Position numbers and translations under genes: made by a program. Positions 1 through 11,483 of a stretch of 64,000 nt of DNA are shown piece by piece (the first letter of the stretch is position 1; every line of letters starts with the position of its first letter). The notes beneath the pieces are model-generated. The model was given only the letters and a program-made list of their open reading frames with translations, was not told the origin of the DNA and did no database searches. Origin of the DNA: Anthostomella pinea. Lineage: Eukaryota > Ascomycota > Sordariomycetes > Xylariales > Xylariaceae. Where the stretch lies: NCBI GenBank assembly GCA_963556695.1, contig CAUWAG010000020.1:5332001-5396000 (forward strand), written 5' to 3'.

Positions 1-3000
1 GAACGGTATCAGATCACCGAGCTGTTCTTTAGAGCGGGACTTTCGGGCGCTTGCGTCCACTCAGCCCTTGAGAATGCCATCGATGAACGGCCCCCTCATC
101 GCGACGAGAAGCTAATCGCCCTTTTCCTTCGCTACAACGCTGACGTGAATTTCAATGAGGGACACAGCATCATTGCAGCTGTTACGCAGAAAGACATCCG
201 GCTTCTTGAGAGACTGCTCCAAAGCAAACCGACGCTACAGGTAGCGGCCAAGGCAATCCCCAGAGCAATGGAAGTGGGCGATGGCTCGACCCGCCTACAG
301 ATGATTACTATGCTACTGGGTGCAGGAGCCTCGCAAGGCGGTGCAGAAGTGTCGGCTGCGGTAGATGCTGCGTTGGCTATCACTCCCATTGATAAACGAT
401 TGCTGAAGACGCTCTTACAGCAGGGTAATGCGGATGTGAACATCAATGACGGTATCGCGGTTGAGCATGCAGTGCAGCACTCCGATGCGGAAGTCCTAGA
501 AGTTGTTCTAGGCCTGGGCCAGCCTGATAGCAAAAGCCTAGATCACGGTTTGAGGAGTGTAGTGAAGCTACCATCATCTGCAGTCAAAGCCGACAAACTC
601 AATGCTATACTACGCCGGACGCAGTCGAAGGAGACGATCACCGACACCCTCACCGACGAAGTGCGAACACTTCTCAAAGCTTCGCCACAAGAACGGAACT
701 TCGCGTGCCTCAAGATGCTGCTAGCTCATGGAGCGGATATTAACGCACATAACGCCATGCCCCTATGTCTAGCAGTTGCTGAAGCAAACATGCAGCTCGT
801 TGAGATTCTGTTCACCGCCTCTCCAGCTCCGATGTCCCTAGCACATGCAATGCCTCATGCACTTCGCATTCGAGACTTGATGGGTAGGTTTACATTCGCA
901 CAAAAGGTAATGGAAGGTGGCATCCCTCCTAGTGAGGTGAACAGGGCTCTTGTGTTTGCTGTCAACACATACCCGGACGATATCCCGCTGATCAATCTTC
1001 TTCTTGCTCGTGCCGATACTGAGGATGGCCTGGCCTTAATTGAAGCAATTAAGAACGAGAATTCAGATATCCTAGAGCTGATCCTTGATAAAAAAAGCTT
1101 TGCAGTAGACATCCTCAACTCAGGGTTTGCACAAGCGACGAGAGGCAAGAACAAGAGGACGAGGAGCATGTCTTGCAACAGCTTATTGAAGGCTGGTGCA
1201 ACGGGAGAAGTCGTCTCGGATGCACTGCTTGCTGCAGCTTCCGATGGCGATCTGGACTTTGGCACGATCCTGGTCCAGAATGGCGGCAGTATTGAACACA
1301 AGAACGGCCAGGCTATTGTGGAAGCATGCAAGTCAGGAGCCGCTGAAGTCTTGGGCATGCTTCTCGCTGGTCAAACCAAAGCCACCCAGCAGACTCTCCA
1401 GAGGGGATTTCAGGCAGCCACACAAGTGGGTTATATCAGGAGGCGAGCTGAGATATTCAAGTTGCTGTTACAGATGGGAGTCACCGGTGAAGTGGTTGAC
1501 GTTCAACTCGTTTCTGCTGTACGGTATGGCGATGACGGACGTGAACTTGTGAACCTCCTCCTGCTATACGGAGCGAACCCTGATTTCAATGATGGAGATG
1601 CCGTCATAAAGGCAGCAAGGAGCGCCGGCTTGGCCAACCTAGAGATGCTTCTAGGCATCAAAGATGTCGGCGGACGTCAGGTGCGTTTGCAAGCCATGAC
1701 ATGGCGGTGATCCGTGCTAACGAGGTAGCAGAAGAAACCATCATCTCACACCCTGGTGCGGGGATTGGATGCTTGCTGGGATCTCAGCAGAGACACAAGA
1801 TTTACCATCATCGACTGGATACTCCGAGCAGGCAGACCTGTGTCCAGCGCGGTCAATTCTGCTCTCAATCGAGCTATCAACGAGGAAGAGCCAGAAGAAA
1901 GACTGATACAGCTTCTTGTTGGTCACAGAGCGTCTCCGGTGGCAAATGGCTGTCAGACTCTGATCGATGCGACAAGGAAACTGTCACCTTCAGCATTTGC
2001 CAAACTCCTCCAGTCCAGAGTCACTAGCGAGGATGCATCCTTAGCATTCGGGAAGGCATTCATGCCAGATGACACTGACACGTGGCTATCCGAACGTGGA
2101 CTTGAGATTGCAAGGTGCCTGCTGGAGAACGGAGCCGCAGGAGAGGGAGTTGGGTCTGCCCTCGCCGCTGTCCTACATCTCTACACCAAATCCGCGAACC
2201 ACGTGGCGGAGGGTTTTGTCGACCTCTTCTTGAAGCATGGTGCGGATATCGACCACAATCACGGTGAGGCTTTGCAGACCGCAGCCGCGCAAGGCCAACC
2301 AGACTTGCTCAAAAGACTATTGATTGTGAAGCCCAGTTCCGAATCTCTTACTCTAGCATTCCCTCGAATCTTTGATGATGCCACAGCCTCTGAAGATGAC
2401 ATCCGAGAGCTTATCAACCTATTCACGGAATACCGGGATGGACAGAGGCAGATGGATGTCATGTTCGTACACCAAGGATCACAGCCAATCGTCATCAGAG
2501 CGTTATCACAGTTTCCAAGATCGACCGTCATGCTCCAGGCACTTTTGGACATTGGCTTCTACCATGAACTGATGACCAGATGCCACGTCATGGACGGTAT
2601 CGAAGAAGATGAAGAAGTCACTCTTCTTATGTGGGCACTATTACAACCACAAAAGAAAATCAGCAGCGGCGTCATCGATCTGCTGATTCATAGCGGTGGT
2701 GAGTTAGACGGATGTGTATCCATTGAAGCCTTGATACTAACCAGTATGCAGCCAAGGTCAACTTTGAGACCCGCGTCTCTCGCGTAACGCCTCTGATGCT
2801 GGCCATACAGTCTCACCGTCCAGATATTGTCAGATCCCTTCTCATAGCTGGTGCAGAGGCCGACATCACGGATGCCCTGGGAAATTCACCGCTATCGATG
2901 GCATCTGCGATTGGCGGTGATCTAGCCGTTGGTATGATGTCCTATCTACTCCCGGCAGGGGCACCTAGGAACGATGGCTCGCTGCACAACGCAGCCCGCG

Positions 3001-4097
3001 AGCTCAACCTGGAAGCTATGCGAGTTCTGGCCGAATACAAGCACGAGCCCGACTTTCCCAGTCCAATACACGGTGGCCGCAGTGCACTGGGTGAGCTCTG
3101 CTTACACGCGGCTGACTCAGGTGATATCACCACTGTCAAAGAGAAAGCCATGGAGAAAGCCATCACCTTTCTTCTCCAGAGCGCGACCGATATTTCACTT
3201 CAATCTGAAGGGAAATCCATCTTGATCCTGGCTTTGGATTCAGTCGACCCAGTGGCCACGTCCAGAGTTCTCCTACGAGCTGACATGTGGAAGTTCATCA
3301 ACAAACCTTTCAACCAATATACCGATGGAAAGTTCACATATTCACCAACCATGTACGCGCAACGCGTACTACCAGACTCGGACCACAAGCCGGAGCTCTT
3401 GAAACTGCTGCGGGCAAACCGCGGCACAGATGTGTACTACGCCAACTCGGGTCCGCAGCCAGAGGGTGTCGTGGGCATGCCACAGCACGTCCAGCTAGAG
3501 GAACAGGAAAGAAAAGCGCGGCTGGCCCGAATACAAAAAGACACGGAAGACCACATCCTCGCCATACAGCGCAGCAGGGAGCTAGCAGCCGTGCAGGCCC
3601 AGATCTGGGCGAACCAAGCCGAGCTCGAAGACGCGCGCAAGAAGCGCACCCACAACGCCGACCTGACCTCGATGCAGGAGCGCGCCCGCTTCGAAGAGGA
3701 GCTCTTCAACAACGCCATGCGCCAGCAGCGCGCGAGGCAGACGGCCGACATCCAGCACCAGGAGGCCCTCACCAGTGCCGGCGTGACGCGCGCCCGGGCC
3801 ATCGCCGACGCCGAGCTCGCCGTCGAGGGCTCGAAGCAGGCGCGCTTGCTGGAGTGGGAGCGCGACCTGGGCAGCGAGCGCGTCGGCAACGCCAATCAGC
3901 TTAGTAGTATTCGGCTGCGTGAGCGCGAGGACCTTGAACGCTTGGAGAAGGCGGCTGATGCGCGGTTTCAGAATCGCCTGAAGGAGCAGAAGAAGCTGGT
4001 CGATAGCCAGGGCGCGCTCGCGGCGAACCTTGGGGCGGCTGGGCCGGGGGCGCGGAGGCAGATTGGGTTTGTTAGTGGGGAGTTGGGCCCTGATTGA
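1..4097 (+). CDS. Ankyrin-repeat protein with C-terminal coiled coil (5' partial)
   Basis: The reading frame is open from base 1, so the N-terminus lies outside the window. Two introns restore one frame. The first is 1681-1728: GTGCGT donor, GTGCTAAC branch, TAG acceptor, 48 nt and so frame-neutral. The second is 2699-2751: GTGAGT donor, ATACTAAC branch, CAG acceptor. The product is a long array of degenerate ankyrin-like units of about 33 residues with recurring LLxxGA and AAxxG cores, for example the TPLMLAIQSHRPDIV unit directly after intron 2. The last 200 residues are charged and rich in Glu, Arg, Gln and Ala (RKARLARIQKDTEDHIL onward), typical of a coiled coil, followed by a Gly-rich tail. 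Ankyrin repeats are protein-binding scaffolds. No catalytic domain is visible in this part, and a NACHT or other effector domain could lie upstream. The gene and intron calls are strong; the molecular role is unknown. Confidence 0.85.
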
Positions 4098-4845
4098 GGA
4101 CTTGCCTGAGTTGGTTCTGGGCTTGGAGGTTGCAGCAGGCGGGAGGATAGCGCGAAATGATGTTATGATGCTATGATGCTTCGTGTCTGTGGGAGGTTGA
4201 ATGTCTGGCCACGGAATGGTGTATGTGAGGAACACCTGGAGATGGGTTCACTGATGCGATTTCAGCGCTGTTGGTTTGATTTGGTATTGCTTGGTCACAC
4301 GGGTGGTTGGGCTTAGCGAAGTATGCCGGTCTAGCCATAGCACTTACAATGTTCAGTCTTTAATGTTCATGTCCTGTGATAGTAATGCGAGCCCGAGGGC
4401 ATTCGGGAGTTATTACCTGTGGTGTAATTCAGGGGTTCGCGGTTTGGGGGTTCAGGGGTCATGATCACGGAGTTCTCCGGCTCACCTCGGCTCATCTCGG
4501 CTTCTAGCCCTAGTCGTAGGACCAACTCTGAATCCTCTGAATCCGTCGTCGGACCTACGAAAAATGACGTACCGAAAGCGGCTCACCCGAAACAGCTGGA
4601 GATATTGCCAGATTGCCGACAGCGGCAGCTAGCTGCATGATCCATATTTTCGGTTTCCTTGGTGATAACTTCCGGTGATCACGCTTGCCTGGTCACCTGG
4701 GCCTCCGACTTGTAGCCTTACTTCTTCACCATGATATCCCGATAGAAAACGCCGTCGACCGTCCATCGATCGGCCGCGCGTGAGATTCAGGGTCTTTAAA
4801 CACTACACACCGCACAGCGAGAGACCGTCCGAGACCGCAGCGACG
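4098..4845. other. Intergenic spacer
   Basis: This stretch lies between the ankyrin gene and the Mpv17-family gene. I see no coding frame with family features, no repeat and no RNA gene. It presumably holds the terminator of the first gene and the promoter of the second. Confidence 0.6.
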
Positions 4846-5923
4846 ATGCCCACGCCCCTCCTCCGGCCGCTCGTCCGGCGACACATCGAGACCCTCCGCG
4901 TCCGCTTCCGCTCACCGCGCGCCCAACAAAGCCGAAGAAACCAGACCTCGTCCTCCAATCCCAATCCCAACCGACCGAACCCGCCCCCGAAAGCGACAGC
5001 AAAAACCGAAGACCCCATCCCCGTCCCCAACACCGTCGCCCCGCTGCCCTTCTGGCAGCGTCTGGGCCCGCTGACGCACGCCGGACAGGCGTACGCCCGG
5101 GCGCAGCGCGCAAGGCCGTGGGCTACGCAGCTGGCTAGCTCGTTGTTTATATACCTGTGCGCGGACATCAGCGCGCAGCGGATGGGTAAGGTTGGGGGCG
5201 GGGACGGGGAGCATGATCTGCAGCGCACGGGGCGGTCGCTTGTTATTGGGGGCGTGGCGGCTATTCCGGGGTATACTTGGTGAGTGCTGGCTTGACTCGT
5301 TGTTTGGTCTTGTTTCGTTGTCTTGTCTTGTTGTCTGGCGCCTGGGAATTGTGGGATGCGCTTGAGGTTCCGTCGGGTGCCTTGGGGATGGGATCCGGGG
5401 GTGATGTCGTGCGCGGTGTCGTGCGGTGCTCCCCACTCGCGGCAGAGATGAGGAGCCTATGGAGAGGACATCATACTAACAGGTGTCTTGACACAGGTTC
5501 ATGTTCCTCTCCCGGTCCTTCAACTACCCCTCGCGCCTCCTCTCCATCGGCGTCAAGGTCGCCATCAACCAGCTGTGCTTCACGCCGATCTTCAACTCCT
5601 ATTTCTTCGGCGCGCAGGCGCTTCTCTCGGGGGATTCGTTGGCGGACACTTGGGAGCGCATCATGAAGACTGTCCCCGTCAGTTTTGTCAACTCCTGCAA
5701 GCTGTGGCCCGCCGTCACGGCGTTCAGCTTTGCGTTCGTGCCGATCGAGTACCGGAGTATCTTCGCCGGGGTCGTGGCTGTGGGCTGGCAGACATACCTG
5801 AGCTTCTTGAATCGGGAGGCCGAGATGGAGGAGGCGAGCGAGAAGGCGGCGGCGGGGGTGAAGCCCGCTGCTGCTGTTAAGCCTGTGGAGTTGGGCCGGC
5901 GGAAGGAGAGGATTACGGCTTGA
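4846..5923 (+). CDS. Mpv17/PMP22 family membrane protein (Sym1-like)
   Basis: Two exons, 4846-5279 and 5497-5923, are joined across a 217-nt intron (GTGAGT donor, TACTAAC branch, CAG acceptor) and give about 286 residues. I start at the first ATG in frame, 4846. The N-terminus (MPTPLLRPLVRRHIETLRVR) is Arg-rich and acid-free at first, compatible with a mitochondrial presequence. The second exon holds the family signature of Mpv17/PMP22 proteins: KLWPAVTAFSFAFVPIEYR followed by a W..YLSFLNR block. Family members are four-helix channels or structural proteins of the mitochondrial inner or peroxisomal membrane. The Sym1 branch serves metabolism under heat or ethanol stress. The C-terminal 35 residues are Ala/Lys-rich and low complexity. 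Family assignment is firm; the compartment is inferred from the N-terminus only. Confidence 0.88.
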
Positions 5924-6164
5924 TCCGCGGCCCTTTTTGGATATTGATGACATGTGTCTAACTTGACGAGCGATTTCCTTTGTTTGGACCGGCATAGAGC
6001 GTGGACATGGCATTCATGGCGTTTACGGTTCATCCTAGAGTTGGGCTTGGGTTAGATATTCAGATTACACGAAGACAATTCACGATTTCGGTGGCATGTG
6101 TTTATGCCTGTTCGCGGGTGGTTTTTGGGGTATATTGCGTGTTGCTATATCGCCTAGTACCTGC

Positions 6165-7061
6165 TACAATCCGTGGACAAAAGTCTCCGCCCGATCCCCA
6201 TTTTTACCCCTTCCATCTACTGCGCCCTCCAATTCAATTGAACCACAATACACCCAATTCTGGTGATAAAATTCTCAAATAAATTATATTTAATAGCTAA
6301 GTCAATAGTGTGTATACCAACCACCGGCGCGCCTCACTGCAGCCATTCGGTCCTCCAGTAACTCCATCAAGACCCGAACTTGCTCCGGATCGATCTCTGA
6401 CCACGCCTGCTCAATTAACTCGTGTGCGTAGCGATAATGAGGGATATTGTCCTTTAATTCAGAAAATTCAGGCTCAATTTCATGTATCTTTTTCTTTAGA
6501 AGTCGCCAAATATGCTTGATTGAGTTCATATCAAGGCTGTGAGAAGGCCAGACAATACAGTGGATGCCGTGCTCCTCTATCCATTCCGGAATACCGTTAG
6601 TAAGTTGAATTTTTGCATTATCTTGAATAAAAGGATCTCTAGTTTTATAGAATGGAAACAGGCCTTTCTCAAGAACCTATTTATATGACTCTGTGGACAC
6701 TCCTCCGCGCGGAGCATCCGGATTAAGTGGATTAGAAGACCAACTTATCTAGTCCTTTTTCTCTGCCGCGTAGCCAGATCATAGACCACACTATTATCGA
6801 AATACGAGATTTGCCGTGATCCGTCTCATTCACGAGATCATAACAATACCGCTCTGAAGAGAATTGGATGGCCTAATTGCCTGGATTATCGGATGAGTTT
6901 TGGACCGTATATTCGTCTAAGAACATGACTTGCAATAATTCCTTTAGGCGCTCTAATATGCTGTAATAATTGGCAAAAGCGAGCCTTTTCTGAGCGTCCT
7001 TATCTGTAAGCTTGATTCGCTTTATTGCGCGCCACTTCTAGAGGCCGTGTGCGTGATATAT
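6165..7061 (-). mobile_element. Tc1-like DNA transposon relic, copy 1 (transposase C-terminal half)
   Basis: Read on the minus strand, this is the C-terminal part of a Tc1/mariner-family transposase. The MFLDEYTV block carries the first catalytic Asp, FIQDNAKI the second, and a WPSHSLDMNSIKHIW block stands where active elements have a ...DLNPIE... motif. The expected catalytic Glu is Lys here, and in-frame stops lie between about 6680 and 6870, so the element is dead. The final open piece ends at 6302. A terminal inverted repeat (ACAAAAGTCTCCGCCCG) is at about 6176-6194, just inside a TA at 6165-6166. The other end is cut exactly at 7061/7062 by a copia-type LTR. The G-to-A changes resemble RIP damage. 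Confidence 0.8.
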
Positions 7062-7195
7062 TGTTGAATGGAAGCCGGAGATAGACACCGGAAGATCTTC
7101 AGTGAGGCAGAGACGCACAGGAGATCTGACCCACCAAGAAGACAGATAATCAATCTCTGCACACAGAGCAAAACAATCAATAGCATCAATTAACA
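7062..7195 (+). repeat. 5' LTR of the copia element (putative)
   Basis: The segment begins TGTTGAATGG and ends ATTAACA, giving imperfect terminal inverted bases as in copia LTRs. Its left edge is precise: sequence homologous to the second Tc1 copy (25051-25137) stops one base before it. The 3' edge is set only by the terminal bases, because no second LTR remains for comparison. The candidate target duplication is the pentamer at 7057-7061 (TATAT). Confidence 0.55.
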
Positions 7196-7282
7196 TCCGT
7201 GTATTCCACAATTAAGAGTCTCATTGAATCTACGCAACCAGCATCCATATTTCGAATACACATATCATACAACTATTTCAAG

Positions 7283-8092
7283 ATGAATATCACAGTTCCC
7301 ACCCAGAACGCAACTGCGTACTATCGGTCTCGAAAGGACTTTGTCAGCTGGGGACTCCAATTCCAGAAAAGGGCTGAAGCACTTGGCATCTGGCAACATA
7401 TCGAGCCAGGGGTAACTACTCTATGGCCAACAGTACCAATGCCTCCGGATATCCCATCAGAAGAGTATTCAAAGAAGTCTATCAGAACTGCTCAAACAGC
7501 AGTGGAGGAGGGACAAGTCCTCGCTTCACACCTTACAACAGAGGGAGCAGCTGACTTCAAGATAAATGTCGCCCTATTTGAGCACAAAGACAAGATCTAT
7601 CAGCGAACCAAGACCTCCATATCCGAACTTATCAAGTGGACTCTCGAAACCGTCGATCTTACTATACAGGAGACCAAACTACTCCCTGAACGAAACCTCT
7701 GCCAATGGTACCAAGAGCTCGCAACTGAAGGAGCCATCTACAGTGAGAATATCATGCACCAGGCCCAAGTCAATTACCGTGCCATTATATCAACGGTCAA
7801 CAAAAGGGTACAAAAAAAGAAAAAGAAGGATTTTGTCAGCTGGATTAAAGAGTGGGAGTTGGTTATAGTCAGAGCTATGAAAGCCAGGGTCCCTGAAGCT
7901 CTATCTCCAGCAACCTGGTTTAATGACTTCATAGTTGCTGTCACCTTGATGAACTCCAATTGGTCTTCCCAAGCCAGGGCAAACAAGAAGGAAGGAATGC
8001 TTGAAGGCAGTATTTCATACTCCCAGATAGCCTCTTACCTCTACGACGACTGGATAACAACACGCGCCATTATTAATCCTTTGAAGGGATAG
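7283..8092 (+). CDS. Copia Gag-like polyprotein fragment
   Basis: This is the longest uninterrupted frame of the retrotransposon, about 269 residues from ATG 7283 to a stop at 8090-8092. It resembles the UBN2/retrotransposon gag region of fungal copia elements in length, position and lack of repeats: helical, charged, with the phrase RKDFVSWGLQFQKRAEALGIW near the start, and it is followed by the zinc-knuckle region in a broken frame. It is a transposon protein rather than a host gene. Because pol is broken, it is probably not functional in transposition. Confidence 0.6.
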   Translation: MNITVPTQNATAYYRSRKDFVSWGLQFQKRAEALGIWQHIEPGVTTLWPTVPMPPDIPSEEYSKKSIRTAQTAVEEGQVLASHLTTEGAADFKINVALFEHKDKIYQRTKTSISELIKWTLETVDLTIQETKLLPERNLCQWYQELATEGAIYSENIMHQAQVNYRAIISTVNKRVQKKKKKDFVSWIKEWELVIVRAMKARVPEALSPATWFNDFIVAVTLMNSNWSSQARANKKEGMLEGSISYSQIASYLYDDWITTRAIINPLKG

Positions 8093-8572
8093 AAAACCGG
8101 TTTCCCAGCCCTTCATAGAGAACAGCCTGACGATATAGGAGACTTAACAGGAGACTCAATTAGAGACAAGAGAGAAAAGGAGTATCCTTAAGAACAATCA
8201 GACACAAGAGGCAGAGGCCGCGATAAAGGAAACAACAACCAGAGACAGCAAGGGGGCTAAAGAGGTGGATCAAGAGGGGGTTTCAGAGAAGGAAGTCAGG
8301 GAGCTTCTAGCAAATGGGGCCGAGACGATAAAGAAGCTCCCTCAATCACTCAAGCATGCAAAGGATGCTATTGGAAAGGGCACCACTTCATAGAATGCTT
8401 TTACCTCTTCCCAAACAAGCGACCAAATGAATAGAAAGTCCACCACAGTGTGGAACGAATGGTCAAGATACTGCTTAAAAGGGATAACAATCTATCTAAG
8501 GAAGTGGCACGAATTTCCAAGAGACAGACACCGCGTGATTGACTTGTAGAAAGGGGTGAGAGAGTACAACAT

Positions 8573-10503
8573 ATGCCAACACACACAAAGAAGACAGCAG
8601 CATCTTACCTAGCAAATAACACAAAGTCCTCTTACGCAACCGCCCCTTACCCCTTACTCAAATTATCAATCCTCGACTCTGGCACAACCTTACATATCTT
8701 CAACGTTATCACTCGCTTCAACAACTTTCACAGAGCCCCAATAGGTGATGGAGTATATATAGGAGACACCTTTATACCAATCCTAGCATACGGAGAAGTA
8801 GACATCACTGCTCATGACTCACTGGGACCATTCATCTTGACACTACAGAATGTCGCCTTCTGTGAAGGATTTGCGACAAACCTTGTATCTTTACGACAAC
8901 TCAAAAAGCTTGGATACTACTAGGATAACAAACCTCTTAACAACTGTGTCAGACAAAAGGATGATTCAGTGGTGTTCAAACTCATGAATAAGTTTGGGCA
9001 ATGGGTTGTGGAGGACATACCCCTTGGCGAAACCAAAGCGTCCTTTGCCCTACGGAGGAGGATGATCAATTCCAGAACAGAAAGAGCTCCAAACAAGGGT
9101 GACGAGAACCTCTGGCACTGGCAACTAGGGCATCCTGGCCCTGAAGTAATCGCCCAGATTACAAAGCATGCTAGAGGAGTGAGAATCAAGGGTCCCTCTA
9201 CTGCTCAGTGTGATGGGTGTGGCAAGGCCAAATCCAGAAACAGACACGCAGAACACCTAGGCGACCGTCAATCAAGCCAGGTAGCATCCTGTGTATTGAT
9301 TTCCTTGACCTTGAGAAGGACTCCGATGGCTACTGGAGTATTATGTTTGTCACTTACAGATACTCTGGATACATGTGGGCATACTTCCTGAAAAAGAGAA
9401 CTGCAGGACACATAATTAGCGCCCTCTAAAGCATTATCAGTATACTAAAAATACAGTTCTAGATCAATATTAAGGCCATAGAAGCAGATAACAAGTTCAC
9501 CAAGTCAAAGGACATTAAGGACTTTATTAAAGACAATTACATCCGAATCGAGCCCTCTGCACCTCATACCCAAGACCAAAATGGAGGCGCTGAACGCTCG
9601 GGAGGTATAATTAAAGCAAAAGCTCTTGCAATACGCAGCGGAGCCAAGCTTCTAATATATCTCTGGCATCACATCTATACTGTAGCAGTGTATCTCCACA
9701 ACCGAACACTATCCTGGCACCACAACTGGAAGACCCCATATGAGATGCTCTTCCAATATCTGTCATTCCGAGACGGCCTAGTTACCCCTGATTGCAGACC
9801 AATATATACATACCTACGAGCATATGGCTGCAAAATGTTTGCAATGACTGCCACTGCACAGGAGAAGAAGGACCGCCTCAAGAAGCTGAACCCAAAAGCC
9901 TGGGTTGGCTATCTTGTGGGATATAACTCAACCAATATCTATTTGGTCTGGAACCCATTAACTAGCAAGGTCCACGCTATGCGTGATGTGATAGCAGACG
10001 AGGACCAGATGTTTTTAGGAGACTTGAGCGACCTTAAGGACGATCTTCTGCATGTCAACAAGGAACAACTAACACGATTTCTAAATAGACACAAGGTGCC
10101 ATCCAAAATCTTAGAGGACATTCCAGTGTACCAGGAAGATGAAGATCTTAGCAGATTAATACAGGAGCACCCAGACAGAGATAAGATGGACCTGAGTGGT
10201 AATGGTACAGAAGATACCCAGGACAAAGCCAACACAAATGGTAGCAAAAGGACTGATCACCCCTATACATCCGCCGTGTTTGAGCCATACCTGACCCCAG
10301 AACGCACTCCTCCGCCTGCGGCAGCACTGCTGGCTGCTACTATCAGAGAGCCTGTGGAGGGCCAGTCGTGCTCCCGGCGAGCAGAAGAAGGGTTAGATGC
10401 CCGCTCGTTACCTTCAACTGGGGACGCCAGGCCATACGAAATCGCCACGGGAATTGGGAAGCAGCGTTCAATGCTGGACGCATTGCCAATCCTGTTGGTT
10501 TGA
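8573..10503 (+). pseudogene. Copia pol remnant: protease, integrase and start of reverse transcriptase
   Basis: The pol reading frame is split into pieces at 8573-8923, 8969-9429 (two frames) and 9688-10503, with stops such as TAG at 8921-8923. Protease Asp-Ser-Gly and the integrase zinc-finger and core motifs are recognisable. The piece at 9688-10503 matches the late integrase region (VYLHNRTLSWHHNWKTPYE, then a VGYLVGYNSTNIYLVWNP block) and runs into the linker before reverse transcriptase. The number of independent breaks makes this a clear pseudogene. Confidence 0.75.
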
Positions 10504-10740
10504 TAGATGGCAGGCCGGTGAGCAAAGCCAAGTACAACAAGTACAGAACCTATGGCTCTCGCCCTGGTGAGAGACCATCACACCAAGGAGATCATCACGG
10601 CCCAGCCTCAATACCTACAAAAGTAGGGAAGATACATCAATGATCATTGCCACCAGAGCCAAAGAACTGGCAAGGTGTCAAGAATCATCTCTACAAGGCT
10701 GAGTGGCATCATCTGCTGAACAAGACTCGCACACATCCAC

Positions 10741-11390
10741 AACAGCCGTCGGGTGGTTTGCTGTCCATGGCGTGCTTAGAAATGAGTATGCAGTGGTCTT
10801 GGGCTTCGGCTTGGACTTCGATTTCAACTCGGCTCTGACTTGGCTCTGTCTTGGATCTGGACGTGGCCTTAAGTCTCAGTCTGGACGGGCTGGACTCGGA
10901 CTTGGATGGCGAAATATTTGATTGATTGATTGTTTTGATTGATTGTATTTATCGTGGATGCAGTCCCTCCATAGGGCAAACCACGCCTCCCAGAGCCATT
11001 GCATCGCAAGGTTGTAGAGGTGTCATTCTAGATACATTCAGATCCGCGCACGAGCCTAACCTCGCTATAGCGGTACCAACCTGGAGTGACCAGATGGTTT
11101 TAGTCAATACCTAAACACGATTCCGTCAGAAAAACCTCCTATCTAGTGACTAAGCGACCCAGTGAACCTCAGTCCTCTGGTGTACACATCGTTCCAGTAG
11201 CCGTTCGATATATGTCGCATTGGTGGGTAAAATAGGTGTTTGTTATCTGCTGGCAAGGGAAACCATAAGGGGAAAAACCTCGCAGGAGTGGGTGTTATGG
11301 AGACAAGCTGTTTGGCTATCGGGCTCTGCGATAAGGGGCCTCTCCATTGTCGTGTGCTGGTTATCGACTCGCACAAGCCGGGTCAGAAGG
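10741..11390. other. Non-coding stretch after the copia relic
   Basis: No convincing coding frame. Around 10790-10920 the DNA is built from short imperfect CTTGG/CTCTGG-like repeats. The origin of this DNA, retrotransposon tail or host, cannot be told by eye. Confidence 0.5.
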
Positions 11391-11483
11391 GGGCCATAAC
11401 AGGATTCGAACCCACTTGTTCTCGTCGCCCACCGCACAAACGAGAACACAACCAGGCGCATTTGACCATTGCGCCATACGGCC
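11391..11483 (-). tRNA. tRNA-like gene with an unusual anticodon region (possibly a pseudo-tRNA)
   Basis: On the minus strand a 7-bp acceptor stem (GGCCGTA with TATGGCC, one G-U pair) encloses a D-arm with a perfect box A (TGGCGCAATGG) and a T-arm with a perfect box B (GGTTCGAATCC). Between D- and T-arms a normal 5+7+5 anticodon arm does not form. Instead there is a strong 8-bp stem (GTTCTCGT with ACGAGAAC) around a 14-nt loop. This could be a tRNA with an intron, a decayed tRNA or a SINE head. The internal Pol III promoter is intact; the anticodon identity (Arg-like outline) is not established. Confidence 0.5.

Larger units (their letters stand above)
7062..10740 (+). mobile_element. Ty1/copia retrotransposon, 5' part, degenerate
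   Basis: In order: a TG...CA 5' LTR-like segment, a gag frame, a CCHC-like knuckle (CKGCYWKGHHFIEC, about 8359-8400), an aspartic protease (ILDSGTTLHIF, about 8670), a GAG-pre-integrase block (LWHWQLGHPG...CDGCGK, about 9110-9230), an integrase core (IDFLDLEKDSDGYW; later HTQDQNGGAERSGG), a post-integrase region, and the very start of reverse transcriptase (PPEPKNWQGVKNHLYKAEWH, about 10648-10710). The catalytic reverse transcriptase, RNase H and 3' LTR are missing. Several TAG/TAA stops interrupt pol. It inserted into the Tc1-like element and later lost its 3' half. The right boundary is approximate. Confidence 0.85.

Noticed and set aside
3287..4235. Long overlapping frames on both strands across the coiled-coil region of the ankyrin gene
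   Set aside because: They are shadows of the GC-rich, Glu/Arg/Ala-rich coding frame; the plus-strand frame continues the ankyrin protein through two well-defined introns.
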